Source: an uncultured Actinomycetes bacterium
GTDB lineage: Bacteria; Actinomycetota; Acidimicrobiia; Acidimicrobiales; RAAP-2
Length of the DNA stretch: 64,000 bases
Assembly: GCA_903924205.1 (NCBI GenBank)
Contig: CAIYAP010000002.1
Coordinates: 372,001 to 436,000 of the forward strand
Direction: 5' to 3'
Shown here: piece after piece, positions 12,493-24,472 of the stretch
Position numbering within the stretch: the stretch's first letter is position 1
Layout: every line of letters starts with the position of its first letter
Notes under the pieces: generated by a model
Database searches by the model: none
The model's input: only the letters and a program-made list of their open reading frames with translations
What the model was told of the DNA's origin: nothing
Made by a program: the position numbers and the translations under genes

Positions 12493-13368
12493 ATGTCCGA
12501 CGCCCTTGACTTTCTCGTTCGATTGCTCGACCTCGAACAGATTGAGGTCAACATCTTCCGCGGAATTCAGCCGAAGGAGGAGCGTCAGCGCGTTTTTGGT
12601 GGCCAAGTCGCCGCTCAGGCCCTGATGGCGGCGGGTCGCACCGTCGACCACGGCCGCGTGCACTCCCTCCACAGCTACTTCTTGCGTGCCGGCGACCCGA
12701 ACGTGCCGATTTTGTACGAGGTGGACCGTATTCGCGACGGCAAGAGCTTTACGACCCGTCGCGTGGTCGCCATTCAACACGGTCGAGCCATTTACAACAT
12801 GCAGGCCTCATTCTGCGTCGACGAAGTGGGCCTCGACCACCAGATGCTGATGCCCGACGCACCGGCTCCTGAGACCATTCCCACCCTGTTCGAGCGCATT
12901 AAGGCCGCCAACGACGGCGCGGAGATTGACGAATGGTTCAAGCGCTTGCACCCCATTGATCAGCGTTTTATCGGCGAACTGCCCTGGAGTCGCCAGCGGG
13001 CCAAGGAACCCACCAAGCAGTTGTGGATCAAGGCTGATGGTGACTTACCCGACGACCCCTTGCTCCACGCCTGCGTCGTGACCTACGCCAGCGACATGAG
13101 CCTCTTCGACGCCATCTTGGGACCGCACGACGTGCGCTGGGATGACGGCACCTTCATGGGTGCGAGCTTGGACCACTGCATGTGGTTCCATCGTGACGTG
13201 ACAGCCGATGACTGGCTGCTTTACGACATGGATTCACCCATCGCGCACGGCGCGAGAGGCCTCGCTCGCGGCGCGCTTTTTAGCCGTGATGGTCAGCTGC
13301 GCGTGTCCATGGTGCAGGAGGGTCTCACCCGCCTCACCGATCCGACGCGTACGCGTTCCGCGCTGTAG
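12493..13368 (+). CDS. tesB: Acyl-CoA thioesterase II (TesB type)
   Basis: 291-aa double hot-dog thioesterase that hydrolyses acyl-CoA to free fatty acid and CoA. N-terminal hot-dog: VFGGQVAAQALMAAGRTV and HSLHSYFLRAGDP. C-terminal hot-dog: YASDMSLFDA with the catalytic Asp region, then DHCMWFHR, and SMVQEGLTR with the Gln of the active site. The ATG at 12493 was chosen over a GTG at 12487; TAGTCT (12481-12486) is 6 nt upstream of it. Its stop directly abuts the convergent gltA stop without a gap. Confidence 0.9.
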   Translation: MSDALDFLVRLLDLEQIEVNIFRGIQPKEERQRVFGGQVAAQALMAAGRTVDHGRVHSLHSYFLRAGDPNVPILYEVDRIRDGKSFTTRRVVAIQHGRAIYNMQASFCVDEVGLDHQMLMPDAPAPETIPTLFERIKAANDGAEIDEWFKRLHPIDQRFIGELPWSRQRAKEPTKQLWIKADGDLPDDPLLHACVVTYASDMSLFDAILGPHDVRWDDGTFMGASLDHCMWFHRDVTADDWLLYDMDSPIAHGARGLARGALFSRDGQLRVSMVQEGLTRLTDPTRTRSAL

Positions 13369-14637
13369 TTAGCGCTGCTCGATGGGCACGTAGTCGCGCT
13401 CGCCGGCTCCGATGTAGAGCTGACGGGGGCGCGTGATCTTCACGTTCTGCTGCAGCGACTCCTTGTAGTGCGCCAGCCAACCGCTGGTGCGCGGAATCGC
13501 GAAGAGAACGGTGAACATCTCCGGCGGGAAGCCCATGGCCTGATAAATCAGACCCGAGTAGAAGTCGACGTTCGGGTAGAGCTTGCGCTCGATGAAGAAG
13601 GGGTCGCTGAGGGCTACTTCTTCGAGCTTGAGCGCGATGTCGAGCAGCGGGTTCTTACCGGTGATGGCGAAGACTTCGTCGGCCGTCTTCTTGATGATCT
13701 TGGCACGGGGGTCGTAGTTCTTGTAGACGCGGTGGCCGAAACCTTCCAGCATGGCTTCGCGGTTTTTCACCTTTTCGATGTAGGCCGGAACGTTCTCCAT
13801 GGAACCGATCTCGCGCAGCTGACGCAGCACGGCTTCGTTCGCACCACCGTGACGCGGTCCGTAGAGGGCCGCGGTCGCGGCGGAGGCCGCGACGAAGGGA
13901 TCGGCGTGGCTCGAGCCCACGGTGCGCATCGAGGTGGTGCCGCAGTTCTGCTCGTGATCGGCGTGCAAGATGAAGAGCACGTCGAGCGCCTTCGCCAAGA
14001 CGGGGTCCGCCTCGTAGTGCGGCTCGGCGACCTTCCACATCATCGACAAGAAGTTCTCGGTGTAGCTCAGCGAGTTGTCGGGGTAGACAAAGGGCATACC
14101 GATAGAGAAGCGGTGCGCCGCCGCCGCCAGGGTGGGCACCTTCGCGATAAGTCGAACGATCTGACGGTAGAGGTTCTCCGGGTCGTCGATGTCCTTGGCC
14201 TCGGGGTAATAGGTCGAGAGTGCCGCGATGGCGGAGACCAACATGCCCATGGGGTGTGCGTCGTGGTTGAAACCTTCGAGGAATCGCTTGCGCACGTTCT
14301 CGTGAATGAAGGTGTGATACGTGATGTCCTTAGTCCACTCATCGGACTGCTGCTTGTTCGGCAGCTCACCGTTGAGGAGCAGGTAGGCCACTTCGAGGTA
14401 GGTCGACTTCTCGGCCAGTTGCTCGATGGGGTATCCGCGATAGCGCAAGATGCCGGCGTCACCATCGAGGTAGGTCACCGCGCTTTCGGCGGCCGACGTG
14501 GACATGAGACCCGGGTCGTGGAACCACACACCGGGCATCAACTTCGAAAACGCCGCGGCGGACACGCCACCGTTCTCGATGGGAATGTCAACACTTTGGC
14601 CAGTGCGGTTGTCAGTGAGAGTTATCGATTCAGACAT
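13369..14637 (-). CDS. gltA: Citrate synthase
   Basis: Type II citrate synthase, condensing acetyl-CoA and oxaloacetate at the entry of the TCA cycle. It has 422 aa. Active-site regions are HADHEQNCGTTSMR, GPRHGGANEAVL, FGHRVYKNYDPRA and the catalytic Asp in NVDFYSGLI. The N-terminal part contains PGVWFHDPGL and GDAGILRYRGYPIEQLA, as in other bacterial hexameric forms. A TACGCT box lies about 35 nt upstream and GAGGCG precedes the ATG, so unlike many neighbours it appears to have a true leader and ribosome site. Confidence 0.97.
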   Translation of the reverse strand: MSESITLTDNRTGQSVDIPIENGGVSAAAFSKLMPGVWFHDPGLMSTSAAESAVTYLDGDAGILRYRGYPIEQLAEKSTYLEVAYLLLNGELPNKQQSDEWTKDITYHTFIHENVRKRFLEGFNHDAHPMGMLVSAIAALSTYYPEAKDIDDPENLYRQIVRLIAKVPTLAAAAHRFSIGMPFVYPDNSLSYTENFLSMMWKVAEPHYEADPVLAKALDVLFILHADHEQNCGTTSMRTVGSSHADPFVAASAATAALYGPRHGGANEAVLRQLREIGSMENVPAYIEKVKNREAMLEGFGHRVYKNYDPRAKIIKKTADEVFAITGKNPLLDIALKLEEVALSDPFFIERKLYPNVDFYSGLIYQAMGFPPEMFTVLFAIPRTSGWLAHYKESLQQNVKITRPRQLYIGAGERDYVPIEQR

Positions 14638-14693
14638 CGGCGCCTCATTTCAGCGGGTTTACTCCCGTCAGCGTAGAGGAGTTTGTCGTCACC

Positions 14694-15680
14694 TCATCCA
14701 GCCGCGGTGCCGATGACCTCGAGCCGGTGAGAGATCGAGACCCCCACGCCCCCCGCACTGCGGACATCGAAGCGCACGGTGGCGATCTCGCCGGGGGTCA
14801 CGTTCACGAAGGCGTCACGCAGAGCGAGGGCCCCGTCGGCGTGCAGGGTGCCTGATGATCTGAAAGTAACTGTCGCTCCCACCTTGTTGGTGGGGGTCAC
14901 CGTCAAGGTCCACGAGACCTCTTGGTCCGCGGCCGTCACGTCGCGCACGGATACCCCGATGTCGAGAACGGACGATGCGGGCACGATCCACGCCGTCGAC
15001 GAGGTGGGTAACGGCTGGGGACTGATCAAGATGGCGGCGAGGCGCAGCGTGGGCGTGAGGTGAAGGGTCGAAGCATCCCAGCGGTGCAGGGCGTTGCTCC
15101 ACCCACTGATACCGAGACTTACCAGTCCGTAGACCTGCGGCGAGAGACGCACGTGACCGGGTTGGCCGACCAATGCCCCTCGGTGGCGATTCCACTGCGC
15201 ACTCGCGGCCGTCAGATCGCTCAGCGCCGCGGCGCGTGGCGAGGTCGCCACGCTGCGCGAACTCAAGTGATATGTGGCGGCCCACGACGACAGCAGACGG
15301 CGCCAGTCGACGACTTCACGCGTGGCGAGATCCGCGCATCGATTGCCCACTCCTCCCCCCACATTCGGGGGTGACAAGTGAGATGCCAAAGAGGCTTGCT
15401 CGTCAACGAGGGCAAAGATGTTGCTCACCGCTACTCGAGCGGCGACCCGAGTCTCGGGCGGATGGACCAGCAGGTTGGTGAATTGCGCGTCGAGAGCCTC
15501 ACCGCGCTGAGTGAAGAGATTTGCGGCCGCGGCGAAACTGCGGTTCTCCGTGGCTTCCGCCGCCGATGATGCTTTCGCGGTCTCCACGACTTGGTTGATG
15601 AAGATGGCGACGATAATCGCGACCACGCCGGCGCCCAACCAGGTGCGACGTCGTCGCCAGAGTCGTCTACGGGATGCCAC
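14694..15680 (-). CDS. Membrane-anchored protein of unknown function
   Basis: 328 aa; not recognised. A basic N-terminus (RRRLWRRRRTW) precedes one membrane helix at about residues 15-32, so most of the protein should be extracytoplasmic. The middle is helical and Ala/Ser rich, with two Cys-containing stretches (NRCADLA). The last 120 residues (SWTLTVTPTNKVGATVTF) look like a beta-sandwich. The GTG at 15680 is preceded by TAGCCT at 15692-15687 with 6 nt between, and this box lies inside the last codons of rmuC. A leaderless mRNA is therefore likely, with transcription starting at the very end of the upstream gene. Confidence 0.7.
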   Translation of the reverse strand: MASRRRLWRRRRTWLGAGVVAIIVAIFINQVVETAKASSAAEATENRSFAAAANLFTQRGEALDAQFTNLLVHPPETRVAARVAVSNIFALVDEQASLASHLSPPNVGGGVGNRCADLATREVVDWRRLLSSWAATYHLSSRSVATSPRAAALSDLTAASAQWNRHRGALVGQPGHVRLSPQVYGLVSLGISGWSNALHRWDASTLHLTPTLRLAAILISPQPLPTSSTAWIVPASSVLDIGVSVRDVTAADQEVSWTLTVTPTNKVGATVTFRSSGTLHADGALALRDAFVNVTPGEIATVRFDVRSAGGVGVSISHRLEVIGTAAG

Positions 15681-15684
15681 GCCG

Positions 15685-16995
15685 TCAGGCTAGGTCGCCG
15701 TGGTCCACCTCTCCCTGCACTGGCGCGACGAGTACCTCAATATCCTCGCCCACGACGTCGGCAACCACGGCCCCCGTGAGGGCGCGTGGCAGTGAGGTGA
15801 TCGGTCCCACTTCCGGAATGGCACCAGTAATGAGATTGAGTTCTCGCACGCGGCGTACCGTTGGCACCACGCGCGACTCCACTGAGCCCACGAACTTGTT
15901 GTAGTTATCGGTGGCTTTAGCGATGCCATCGCCGACCTTCTCCAGATAGTCGAGCGCGAGAACCACACGATCAGCGAGCTCGGTCGCGAGGAGACGAATC
16001 TTGTCCGCCGATTCGGCAATGTCGGTGCGGTTCCATCCGGTGGCGATAGACCACAGAGCCGCCAACAACGTGGTCGGCCCCGCGAGCAACACGCGGCTGT
16101 CGAAAGATGTCGGAAGCAACGTGGGGTCGTCCACCAGGGCCTGGGTCAGCAGCTGATCACTCGGCACGAAGCAAATGACAAACTGCGGCGACTCTTTCTC
16201 GTAGTTCTTCCAGTAGGCCTTTTGCTTCAGCGTCTTGATATGGCCCTTGAGGGCCACGGCGTGTTCGGCCATCTTGGCGGCCCGCAGTGAGTCGCTCTCC
16301 GCGGCCAGTGCATCGTCATACGCGGCGAGCGGCATCTTCGAGTCAATGACGATGGTGGCGCCATTGGGCATCTTCACTAACACGTCGGGACGCTGTTCGT
16401 TGGTGGTCTCCTGTGTGACGTAACTGATGTGCTGCGTCAGACCCGACATTTCCAAGATGCGCTGCAGTTGGAATTCACCCCATGCTCCACGGTGGTCGCT
16501 GCGCCCGAGAATCTGGTTGAGTCGCTGCGCCTCGGCCAACGCCTTTCCTTGTTCATCACGAAGTATGAGCGCGGACTGATTCACGCGCTCGAGGGCTGCG
16601 ATGCGCTCGGCTTCGAGGCGCGTGGTCTCCTCCTGGAAACGCTGCAGAAGTGACTCGAGGGGTTCGAGGCGCGCGCCGAGAGCCTTTTCGCGAGCGTCCA
16701 TGATCTGCGCCTGCGCCTGACCGTTTTGCTCCACCGTGGCCTGCATGGTGCGTTGGCTCAGGGCTTCGAAAGTGGATTGCATATTGGCGATGGCCGCCGC
16801 GTGCTGTGCGCGCTCGTGGGCGACTTGGTCGATCAGCACTTGTCGCTCCGCGACCGCACTCGCGCCATTGGCAATGGCGGCCTGGGCGCGCTCACGCTCG
16901 GTGATGCTGTGGGCGAGGGCGCGTCGCCACGCGACGGTGGCCCCCATAGCGGCGAGCGCCGCGACGGCGAAGAGAACGAATCCGACTGATGCCAT
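15685..16995 (-). CDS. rmuC: DNA recombination protein RmuC
   Basis: 436 aa. A single N-terminal membrane helix (SVGFVLFAVAALAAMGATVAW) is followed by a long coiled coil (about residues 30-160). The RmuC nuclease-like domain follows, with GRSDHRGAWGEFQLQRIL, RPDVLVKMPNGATIVIDSKM and YDDALAAES. RmuC limits inversions at short repeats in E. coli, probably as a nuclease. ATG at 16995 has AGGAGG at good distance. It is divergent from the PhoU-like gene, with a 61-bp intergenic gap. Confidence 0.92.
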   Translation of the reverse strand: MASVGFVLFAVAALAAMGATVAWRRALAHSITERERAQAAIANGASAVAERQVLIDQVAHERAQHAAAIANMQSTFEALSQRTMQATVEQNGQAQAQIMDAREKALGARLEPLESLLQRFQEETTRLEAERIAALERVNQSALILRDEQGKALAEAQRLNQILGRSDHRGAWGEFQLQRILEMSGLTQHISYVTQETTNEQRPDVLVKMPNGATIVIDSKMPLAAYDDALAAESDSLRAAKMAEHAVALKGHIKTLKQKAYWKNYEKESPQFVICFVPSDQLLTQALVDDPTLLPTSFDSRVLLAGPTTLLAALWSIATGWNRTDIAESADKIRLLATELADRVVLALDYLEKVGDGIAKATDNYNKFVGSVESRVVPTVRRVRELNLITGAIPEVGPITSLPRALTGAVVADVVGEDIEVLVAPVQGEVDHGDLA

Positions 16996-17056
16996 GAGAC
17001 CTCCTGGGTCGCTTCCACCCTAGAGACGCCCTGCGACAGCCCACTAGCCTGACGAC

Positions 17057-19934
<2,878 letters not shown>

Positions 19935-19992
19935 GTCCACAGCGTAGTAGGGGGCAAATTTCCCCGGAAGTTCCCCCACTACACTTTCCGCC

Positions 19993-20802
19993 GTGCCTAC
20001 AGAGAAAAGACTCCGCCAAAAAGAAGCTCGCCGTGCCAAGTTGGAACAGCAGCGCAAGAAGCAGAAAATCAGCGCCCTTCGCAAGCGCATCGTCACCATT
20101 GTGGTGGTTGCCGTCGTCGTCGTGCTGACGGCGATATGGATTTTCTCGAGCAACTCGTCCTCGCCCACCACTACCTCGACCACGACCACGAGCGTCGCGG
20201 GTGGTTCGGGTACCGCCATTACTCAGTCGCAGGCTGACCAGCGTGCCATCGCCGCCGGTTGCCCCGCGTCCACTGCGCAGCGCGTGAACACGATGCAATG
20301 GAATGCCGAGCCGGCCATGTCCATCGACACGACCAAGGAGTACTACGCGACCTTCGTCACGACGGCGGGCAACTTCCGCATTGCCCTCAACGCCGCGAAG
20401 GCCCCGCATACGGTCAACAGCTTTGTATTCTTGGCCCGCCACGGCTACTACCACTGCGTGATTTTCCACCGCGTCATCACCGACTTCGTGGTGCAAGGTG
20501 GCGACCCCACCGGCACCGGATCAGGCACGCCCGGTTACTCCTTCGTGGACGAGAACATGCCGCCGACGGGCTACCCGCTCTACTCGGTCGCCATGGCGAA
20601 CTCTGGTGCGAACACCAACGGGTCGCAGTTCTTCATCGTGTCGGGTCCGAGCGGCGAAGCCCTGCCCGGTCAGTACAGCCTCTTCGGCCAAGTCGACCAA
20701 GGCACCAAGGTGATTGACATCTTGAATAAGGCCGGCAACGCCAACGGCGTGCCGCCGACCATCACGCATCGCATCTTGTCCGTCACCATTACCGAAAAGT
20801 AG
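19993..20802 (+). CDS. Membrane-anchored cyclophilin-type peptidyl-prolyl isomerase
   Basis: 269 aa. A very basic N-terminus (about 30 residues) leads into a transmembrane helix ([19 protein letters not shown]), then a Ser/Thr linker and a cyclophilin domain from about residue 115. Signatures are [32 protein letters not shown] and the YSLFGQV end. It should catalyse proline isomerisation of exported proteins on the cell surface. GTG at 19993 has TACACT (19980-19985) 7 nt upstream. It is followed after 6 nt by a second cyclophilin gene. Confidence 0.9.
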   Translation: MPTEKRLRQKEARRAKLEQQRKKQKISALRKRIVTIVVVAVVVVLTAIWIFSSNSSSPTTTSTTTTSVAGGSGTAITQSQADQRAIAAGCPASTAQRVNTMQWNAEPAMSIDTTKEYYATFVTTAGNFRIALNAAKAPHTVNSFVFLARHGYYHCVIFHRVITDFVVQGGDPTGTGSGTPGYSFVDENMPPTGYPLYSVAMANSGANTNGSQFFIVSGPSGEALPGQYSLFGQVDQGTKVIDILNKAGNANGVPPTITHRILSVTITEK

Positions 20803-20808
20803 GAACAC

Positions 20809-21360
20809 ATGTCCGACCTCATCCCGAACGCCGACGGCTCGAGCGAGAAGCGTCAGAGCTTCCCCGCGCAGCCACCGATGGTGATTGACCCCACCAAGAG
20901 CTACAGCGCCACCATGGTCACGAGCAAGGGCACCTTGGAGCTCTTCCTTGACGCCGCTGGTGCACCGCTCACCGTGAACAACTTCGTCTACCTCGCGCGT
21001 TTTCACTACTTCGACGGCATCATCTTTCACCGCGTCATCCCCGGCTTCGTGTTGCAAGGTGGCGACCCCACCGGCACCGGCACCGGTGGTCCGGGTTACC
21101 GCTTCGTTGACGAGTTGCCCGCCCCCGGCCGCTACGAGCTCGGGTCCTTGGCCATGGCCAACGCCGGTCCGAACACCAATGGCTCGCAATTCTTCGTGAT
21201 CTCCGGTCCCGACGGCATGCGCCTACCCCCGCTGTACTCCCTCTTCGGCAAAGTCGTCAAGGGTCTCGACGTCGTGGCGGCCATTGACGCTATCGGCACC
21301 GGTTCGGGCAAGCCCACCGAGACGGTCGTTATCGAATCGGTGACCATCACTGAGACGTAA
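20809..21360 (+). CDS. Cytosolic cyclophilin-type peptidyl-prolyl isomerase
   Basis: 183 aa with no signal or membrane segment. The cyclophilin core has [37 protein letters not shown] and LYSLFGKVVKGLDVV. The active-site Arg (FHR) and Gln (GSQFF) are present. It starts 6 nt after the anchored paralogue with AGGA ahead of the ATG, and a strong terminator follows at 21383-21412. The two genes look like a tandem duplication in which one copy gained an anchor. Confidence 0.92.
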   Translation: MSDLIPNADGSSEKRQSFPAQPPMVIDPTKSYSATMVTSKGTLELFLDAAGAPLTVNNFVYLARFHYFDGIIFHRVIPGFVLQGGDPTGTGTGGPGYRFVDELPAPGRYELGSLAMANAGPNTNGSQFFVISGPDGMRLPPLYSLFGKVVKGLDVVAAIDAIGTGSGKPTETVVIESVTITET

Positions 21361-21382
21361 TCACCAGTTTTGTGTTGTGGAG

Positions 21383-21412
21383 AAACCGCCGGGCCATCGC
21401 GCCCGGCGGTTT
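21383..21412 (+). terminator. Intrinsic terminator after the cyclophilin pair
   Basis: Perfect 12-bp inverted repeat (21383-21394 / 21401-21412) with a 6-nt loop and A/T at the open end, including TTT on the 3' side. It is the most conventional intrinsic terminator in the window. Confidence 0.8.
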
Positions 21413-21492
21413 TCCATAGCGGTCTCGTTTCGCTCGATGAAAGATTGCCGGTGGCTTACCGACCAGTAAAGCTCCGAACTAATGTTCCGCTC

Positions 21493-22344
21493 ATGGCTAT
21501 TAACCACGTGGGAATTGTTGGATCAGGAATTATGGGGTCCGGCATTGCCGAAGTGGCCGCCAAGGCCGGCTGCACCGTGACGGTGCGCTCTCGCTCGCAG
21601 GCCACCGGTGACGGCATGTTGGCCGGCCTCGACAAGTCGCTGGCTAAGCAGGTTGAGCGCGGCAAGATCGAGCAGGCCGAGGCCGATGCGGTTCGTGCCC
21701 GCGTGTCGGCCACCACCGCCCTCGACGACCTGGCGGACTGCGACCTCGTCATTGAGTCCGTCGTCGAAGACCTCGCCGTGAAGAAGCAGCTTTTTAATGA
21801 CCTCGACCGCATCGTGAAGCCGGGCGCCATTTTGGCCACCAACACTTCCACCCTGCCCGTCGTCGACATGGCCATGGAGACGGGTCGACCGGAGCGCGTG
21901 TGTGGCGTGCACTTCTTTAATCCCGCCACCGCCATGAGCTTGGTGGAAATCGTGGCGCCGATTACCGCGAGCGAGGACACCCTGGACGAAGTAACGGCAT
22001 TCGCGGCCGCCTGCGGCAAGGACCCCGTGCGCGTCAAGGACCAGGCCGGCTTTATTGTCAACGCCCTGCTCTTTCCGTACCTCAACAACGCCATTCGCCT
22101 CTACGAGCAAGGTGTCGCCACCCTCGAAGGTATTGACGCCGCGATGAAGGGTGGCTGCGGCTTTCCCATGGGTCCCTTCGCCCTCCTTGACCTGGTGGGT
22201 CTCGACACCTCGCTGGCGATCTTGGACGCCCTCTATCTCGAGTTCGCTGACCCGAACTACTCCCCCGTACCCCTGCTTCGTCGCATGGTGACCGCCGGTC
22301 GCCTCGGTCGAAAGAGCGGGCATGGCTTTTACAGTTACCGTTAA
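21493..22344 (+). CDS. hbd: 3-Hydroxybutyryl-CoA dehydrogenase
   Basis: 283 aa, typical. It interconverts acetoacetyl-CoA and 3-hydroxybutyryl-CoA. The Rossmann loop is GIVGSGIMGSGIAE. Catalytic residues appear in CGVHFFNPATAMSLVEIV (His) and KDQAGFIVNALLFPYLNNA. The C-terminal domain includes GCGFPMGPFALLDLVGLD. The ATG at 21493 was chosen because TAATGT (21480-21485) lies 7 nt upstream and an upstream extension would cover the terminator. It precedes meaA by 17 nt in the same direction, so it likely supplies the ethylmalonyl-CoA pathway. Confidence 0.93.
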   Translation: MAINHVGIVGSGIMGSGIAEVAAKAGCTVTVRSRSQATGDGMLAGLDKSLAKQVERGKIEQAEADAVRARVSATTALDDLADCDLVIESVVEDLAVKKQLFNDLDRIVKPGAILATNTSTLPVVDMAMETGRPERVCGVHFFNPATAMSLVEIVAPITASEDTLDEVTAFAAACGKDPVRVKDQAGFIVNALLFPYLNNAIRLYEQGVATLEGIDAAMKGGCGFPMGPFALLDLVGLDTSLAILDALYLEFADPNYSPVPLLRRMVTAGRLGRKSGHGFYSYR

Positions 22345-22361
22345 CTAGTCGGGAGGCTTCA

Positions 22362-24320
22362 ATGTCGAAGACCACCAAGCCCTGGGTGATGCGCACCTAT
22401 TCGGGTCACTCCACCGCCGTCGCCAGCAACGCGCTCTATCGCACCAATCTGGCCAAGGGTCAGACCGGACTCTCGATTGCCTTCGACTTGCCGACGCAAA
22501 CGGGGTACGACCCCGACGCGCCGGAAGCTCTCGGTGAAGTCGGCAAGGTGGGCGTGCCGGTGGCCCACCTCGGCCACATGCGCCAACTGCTCAATCAGAT
22601 TCCTCTCGGCGAGATGAATACGTCGATGACCATCAACGCCACCGCCGCGTGGTTGTGGGGGCTCTACCTCGCCCTCGCTCGCGAGCAGGGAGTCCCCGAG
22701 ACGTCACTCTCCGGCACCACGCAAAACGACATCGTGAAGGAGTACCTCTCACGCGGCACCTACATCTTCGCGCCCGAGCCCTCCAAGCGACTCATCGTCG
22801 ACATGATCGCCTACGGCATCGAGAACGTGCCGTCGTGGAACCCCATCAATGTGTGTAGCTACCACCTGCAAGAGGCCGGGGCCACCCCGGTGCAGGAAAT
22901 TGCCTACGCGCTCGCCACCGCCATTGACATCTTGGACGCAGTGCGCGATTCAGGCAAAGTCTCTCCCGAGAAAATGCCCGAGGTGGTCGGCCGCGTCAGT
23001 TTCTTCGTCAACGCCGGAATTCGTTTCGTCGAAGAAATCGCCAAGATGCGCGCCTTCACCACGATGTGGGACGCCATTTGTCGCGACCGCTACCACGTGG
23101 AGGATCCCACCCTTCGTCGCTTTCGTTACGGCGTCCAGGTCAACTCGCTAGGTCTCACCGAACAGCAGCCCGAAAACAACGTGCAGCGCATCGTGCTCGA
23201 GATGCTGGGAGTGACCTTGTCGGCTGATGCTCGAGCTCGAGCCGTGCAGCTGCCCGCGTGGAACGAAGCCCTCGGTCTGCCGCGCCCCTGGGACCAGCAG
23301 TGGAGTCTGCGCCTCCAGCAAGTCCTCGCCTACGAAACTGACTTGCTCGAGTACCCCGACATCTTCAACGGCTCCCTGGTGATGGAAAAGAAGACCGCCG
23401 AACTCATGCACGAGGCGCAGGCCGAGCTCGATGAGGTGCTCGCCCTCGGTGGTGCCTTTAGCGCTATCGACGAACTCAAGGCTCGACTCGTTCGTTCGCA
23501 GGCGAACCGCGTCGCGCGAATTGAGTCGGGCGAACAAAAGGTCATTGGCGTCAACACGTTCACCACGACGGAGCCCAGTCCGCTACACGGCGGCATCGAA
23601 TCCATTATGACGGTGGACCCGCGGGTGGGAGACGAACTAGTCGACGATGTCACGGCGTGGCGTGCGGCTCGTGACGAGTCCGCCGTGGCCGCCGCGCGAG
23701 CGGAGCTCGAACGCGTGGCGCGTTCGTCAGATCCCGCCGACAACATCATGGCGCCCACGATTGCCCTCGCCCAGGCGGGTGGCACCACTGGGGAATGGGC
23801 GAACACGTTGCGTGGCGTCTTCGGTGAATATCGTGCCCCCACCGGCGTACGTCCGGGCGCCGCCCCCCGCGGCGAGGCCTTCGCCGCGCTGGTGCAGCGC
23901 TCTCAGGCGATCACCGCTCGTCGCGGAAACCCACCCAAGATTTTGGTCGCGAAACCCGGCCTCGATGGTCACTCCAACGGCGCCGAGCAGATTGCCGTGG
24001 CGGCTCGCGATGCGGGTTGCGAAGTCATCTACCAGGGCATTCGTTTGTCCGTTGAGGACATTGCGGCGGCGGCTCGCGACGAAGACGTCGACGTCGTCGG
24101 TGTCTCCATCTTGTCGGGATCACACCTCACGATCATTCCGCGCTTGCTCGACGCCTTACGCGCGGACGGCGTCACCGCCGCCGTCGTGGTGGGGGGAATC
24201 ATTCCGCCGGACGATGCGATGACCTTGACGGGTCTCGGCGTCGCCGCGGTCTACAGCCCCAAGGATTTTTCCCTCGCGCAGATCATGGATGACCTGCTCG
24301 ACATCATCGACGCGCGCTAA
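22362..24320 (+). CDS. meaA: Ethylmalonyl-CoA mutase (MeaA type), B12-dependent
   Basis: 652 aa; converts (2R)-ethylmalonyl-CoA to methylsuccinyl-CoA. The N-terminal TIM barrel starts [14 protein letters not shown] and includes [49 protein letters not shown] and [21 protein letters not shown]. The C-terminal cobalamin domain has the DxHxxG motif in [13 protein letters not shown], then GVSILSGSH and [11 protein letters not shown]. Length and sequence fit MeaA/Ecm rather than the roughly 730-residue methylmalonyl-CoA mutase, and crotonyl-CoA carboxylase/reductase is close by. GGGAGG precedes the ATG. The stop overlaps the convergent accE by 4 nt. Confidence 0.9.
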   Translation: MSKTTKPWVMRTYSGHSTAVASNALYRTNLAKGQTGLSIAFDLPTQTGYDPDAPEALGEVGKVGVPVAHLGHMRQLLNQIPLGEMNTSMTINATAAWLWGLYLALAREQGVPETSLSGTTQNDIVKEYLSRGTYIFAPEPSKRLIVDMIAYGIENVPSWNPINVCSYHLQEAGATPVQEIAYALATAIDILDAVRDSGKVSPEKMPEVVGRVSFFVNAGIRFVEEIAKMRAFTTMWDAICRDRYHVEDPTLRRFRYGVQVNSLGLTEQQPENNVQRIVLEMLGVTLSADARARAVQLPAWNEALGLPRPWDQQWSLRLQQVLAYETDLLEYPDIFNGSLVMEKKTAELMHEAQAELDEVLALGGAFSAIDELKARLVRSQANRVARIESGEQKVIGVNTFTTTEPSPLHGGIESIMTVDPRVGDELVDDVTAWRAARDESAVAAARAELERVARSSDPADNIMAPTIALAQAGGTTGEWANTLRGVFGEYRAPTGVRPGAAPRGEAFAALVQRSQAITARRGNPPKILVAKPGLDGHSNGAEQIAVAARDAGCEVIYQGIRLSVEDIAAAARDEDVDVVGVSILSGSHLTIIPRLLDALRADGVTAAVVVGGIIPPDDAMTLTGLGVAAVYSPKDFSLAQIMDDLLDIIDAR

Positions 24321-24472
24321 CGACTCGCGCGGCAAAACCAGCGACCCGAGAAGCGCCACGCGGGCGTCTCGTCGCGAACCTCCGGCGCCACGCGCGCGGT
24401 GAGCAGGGCGCGAGCGGCTGCCGTGACGACGGCGATTTCTTCAGCGGTGGCACCCGCCGTCGGTCGGCTCAC
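24317..24472 (-). CDS. accE: Acyl-CoA carboxylase epsilon subunit (small)
   Basis: 51-aa reading frame immediately after pccB. It starts with GTG at 24472, overlapping the pccB TGA by 4 nt (GTGA), and stops at 24317. The sequence has the shape of actinobacterial epsilon subunits: [16 protein letters not shown] helix, an Ala/Pro linker, then [16 protein letters not shown] with the typical terminal Trp/Arg segment. Epsilon subunits bind the carboxyltransferase and increase activity of the acyl-CoA carboxylase complex. Identification rests on position, size and this pattern. Confidence 0.7.
   Translation of the reverse strand: MSRPTAGATAEEIAVVTAAARALLTARVAPEVRDETPAWRFSGRWFCRASR

Noticed and set aside
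19935-20219. N-terminal extension of aspartokinase
   Set aside because: Antisense to the anchored cyclophilin; the kinase motif begins right after GTG 19934.
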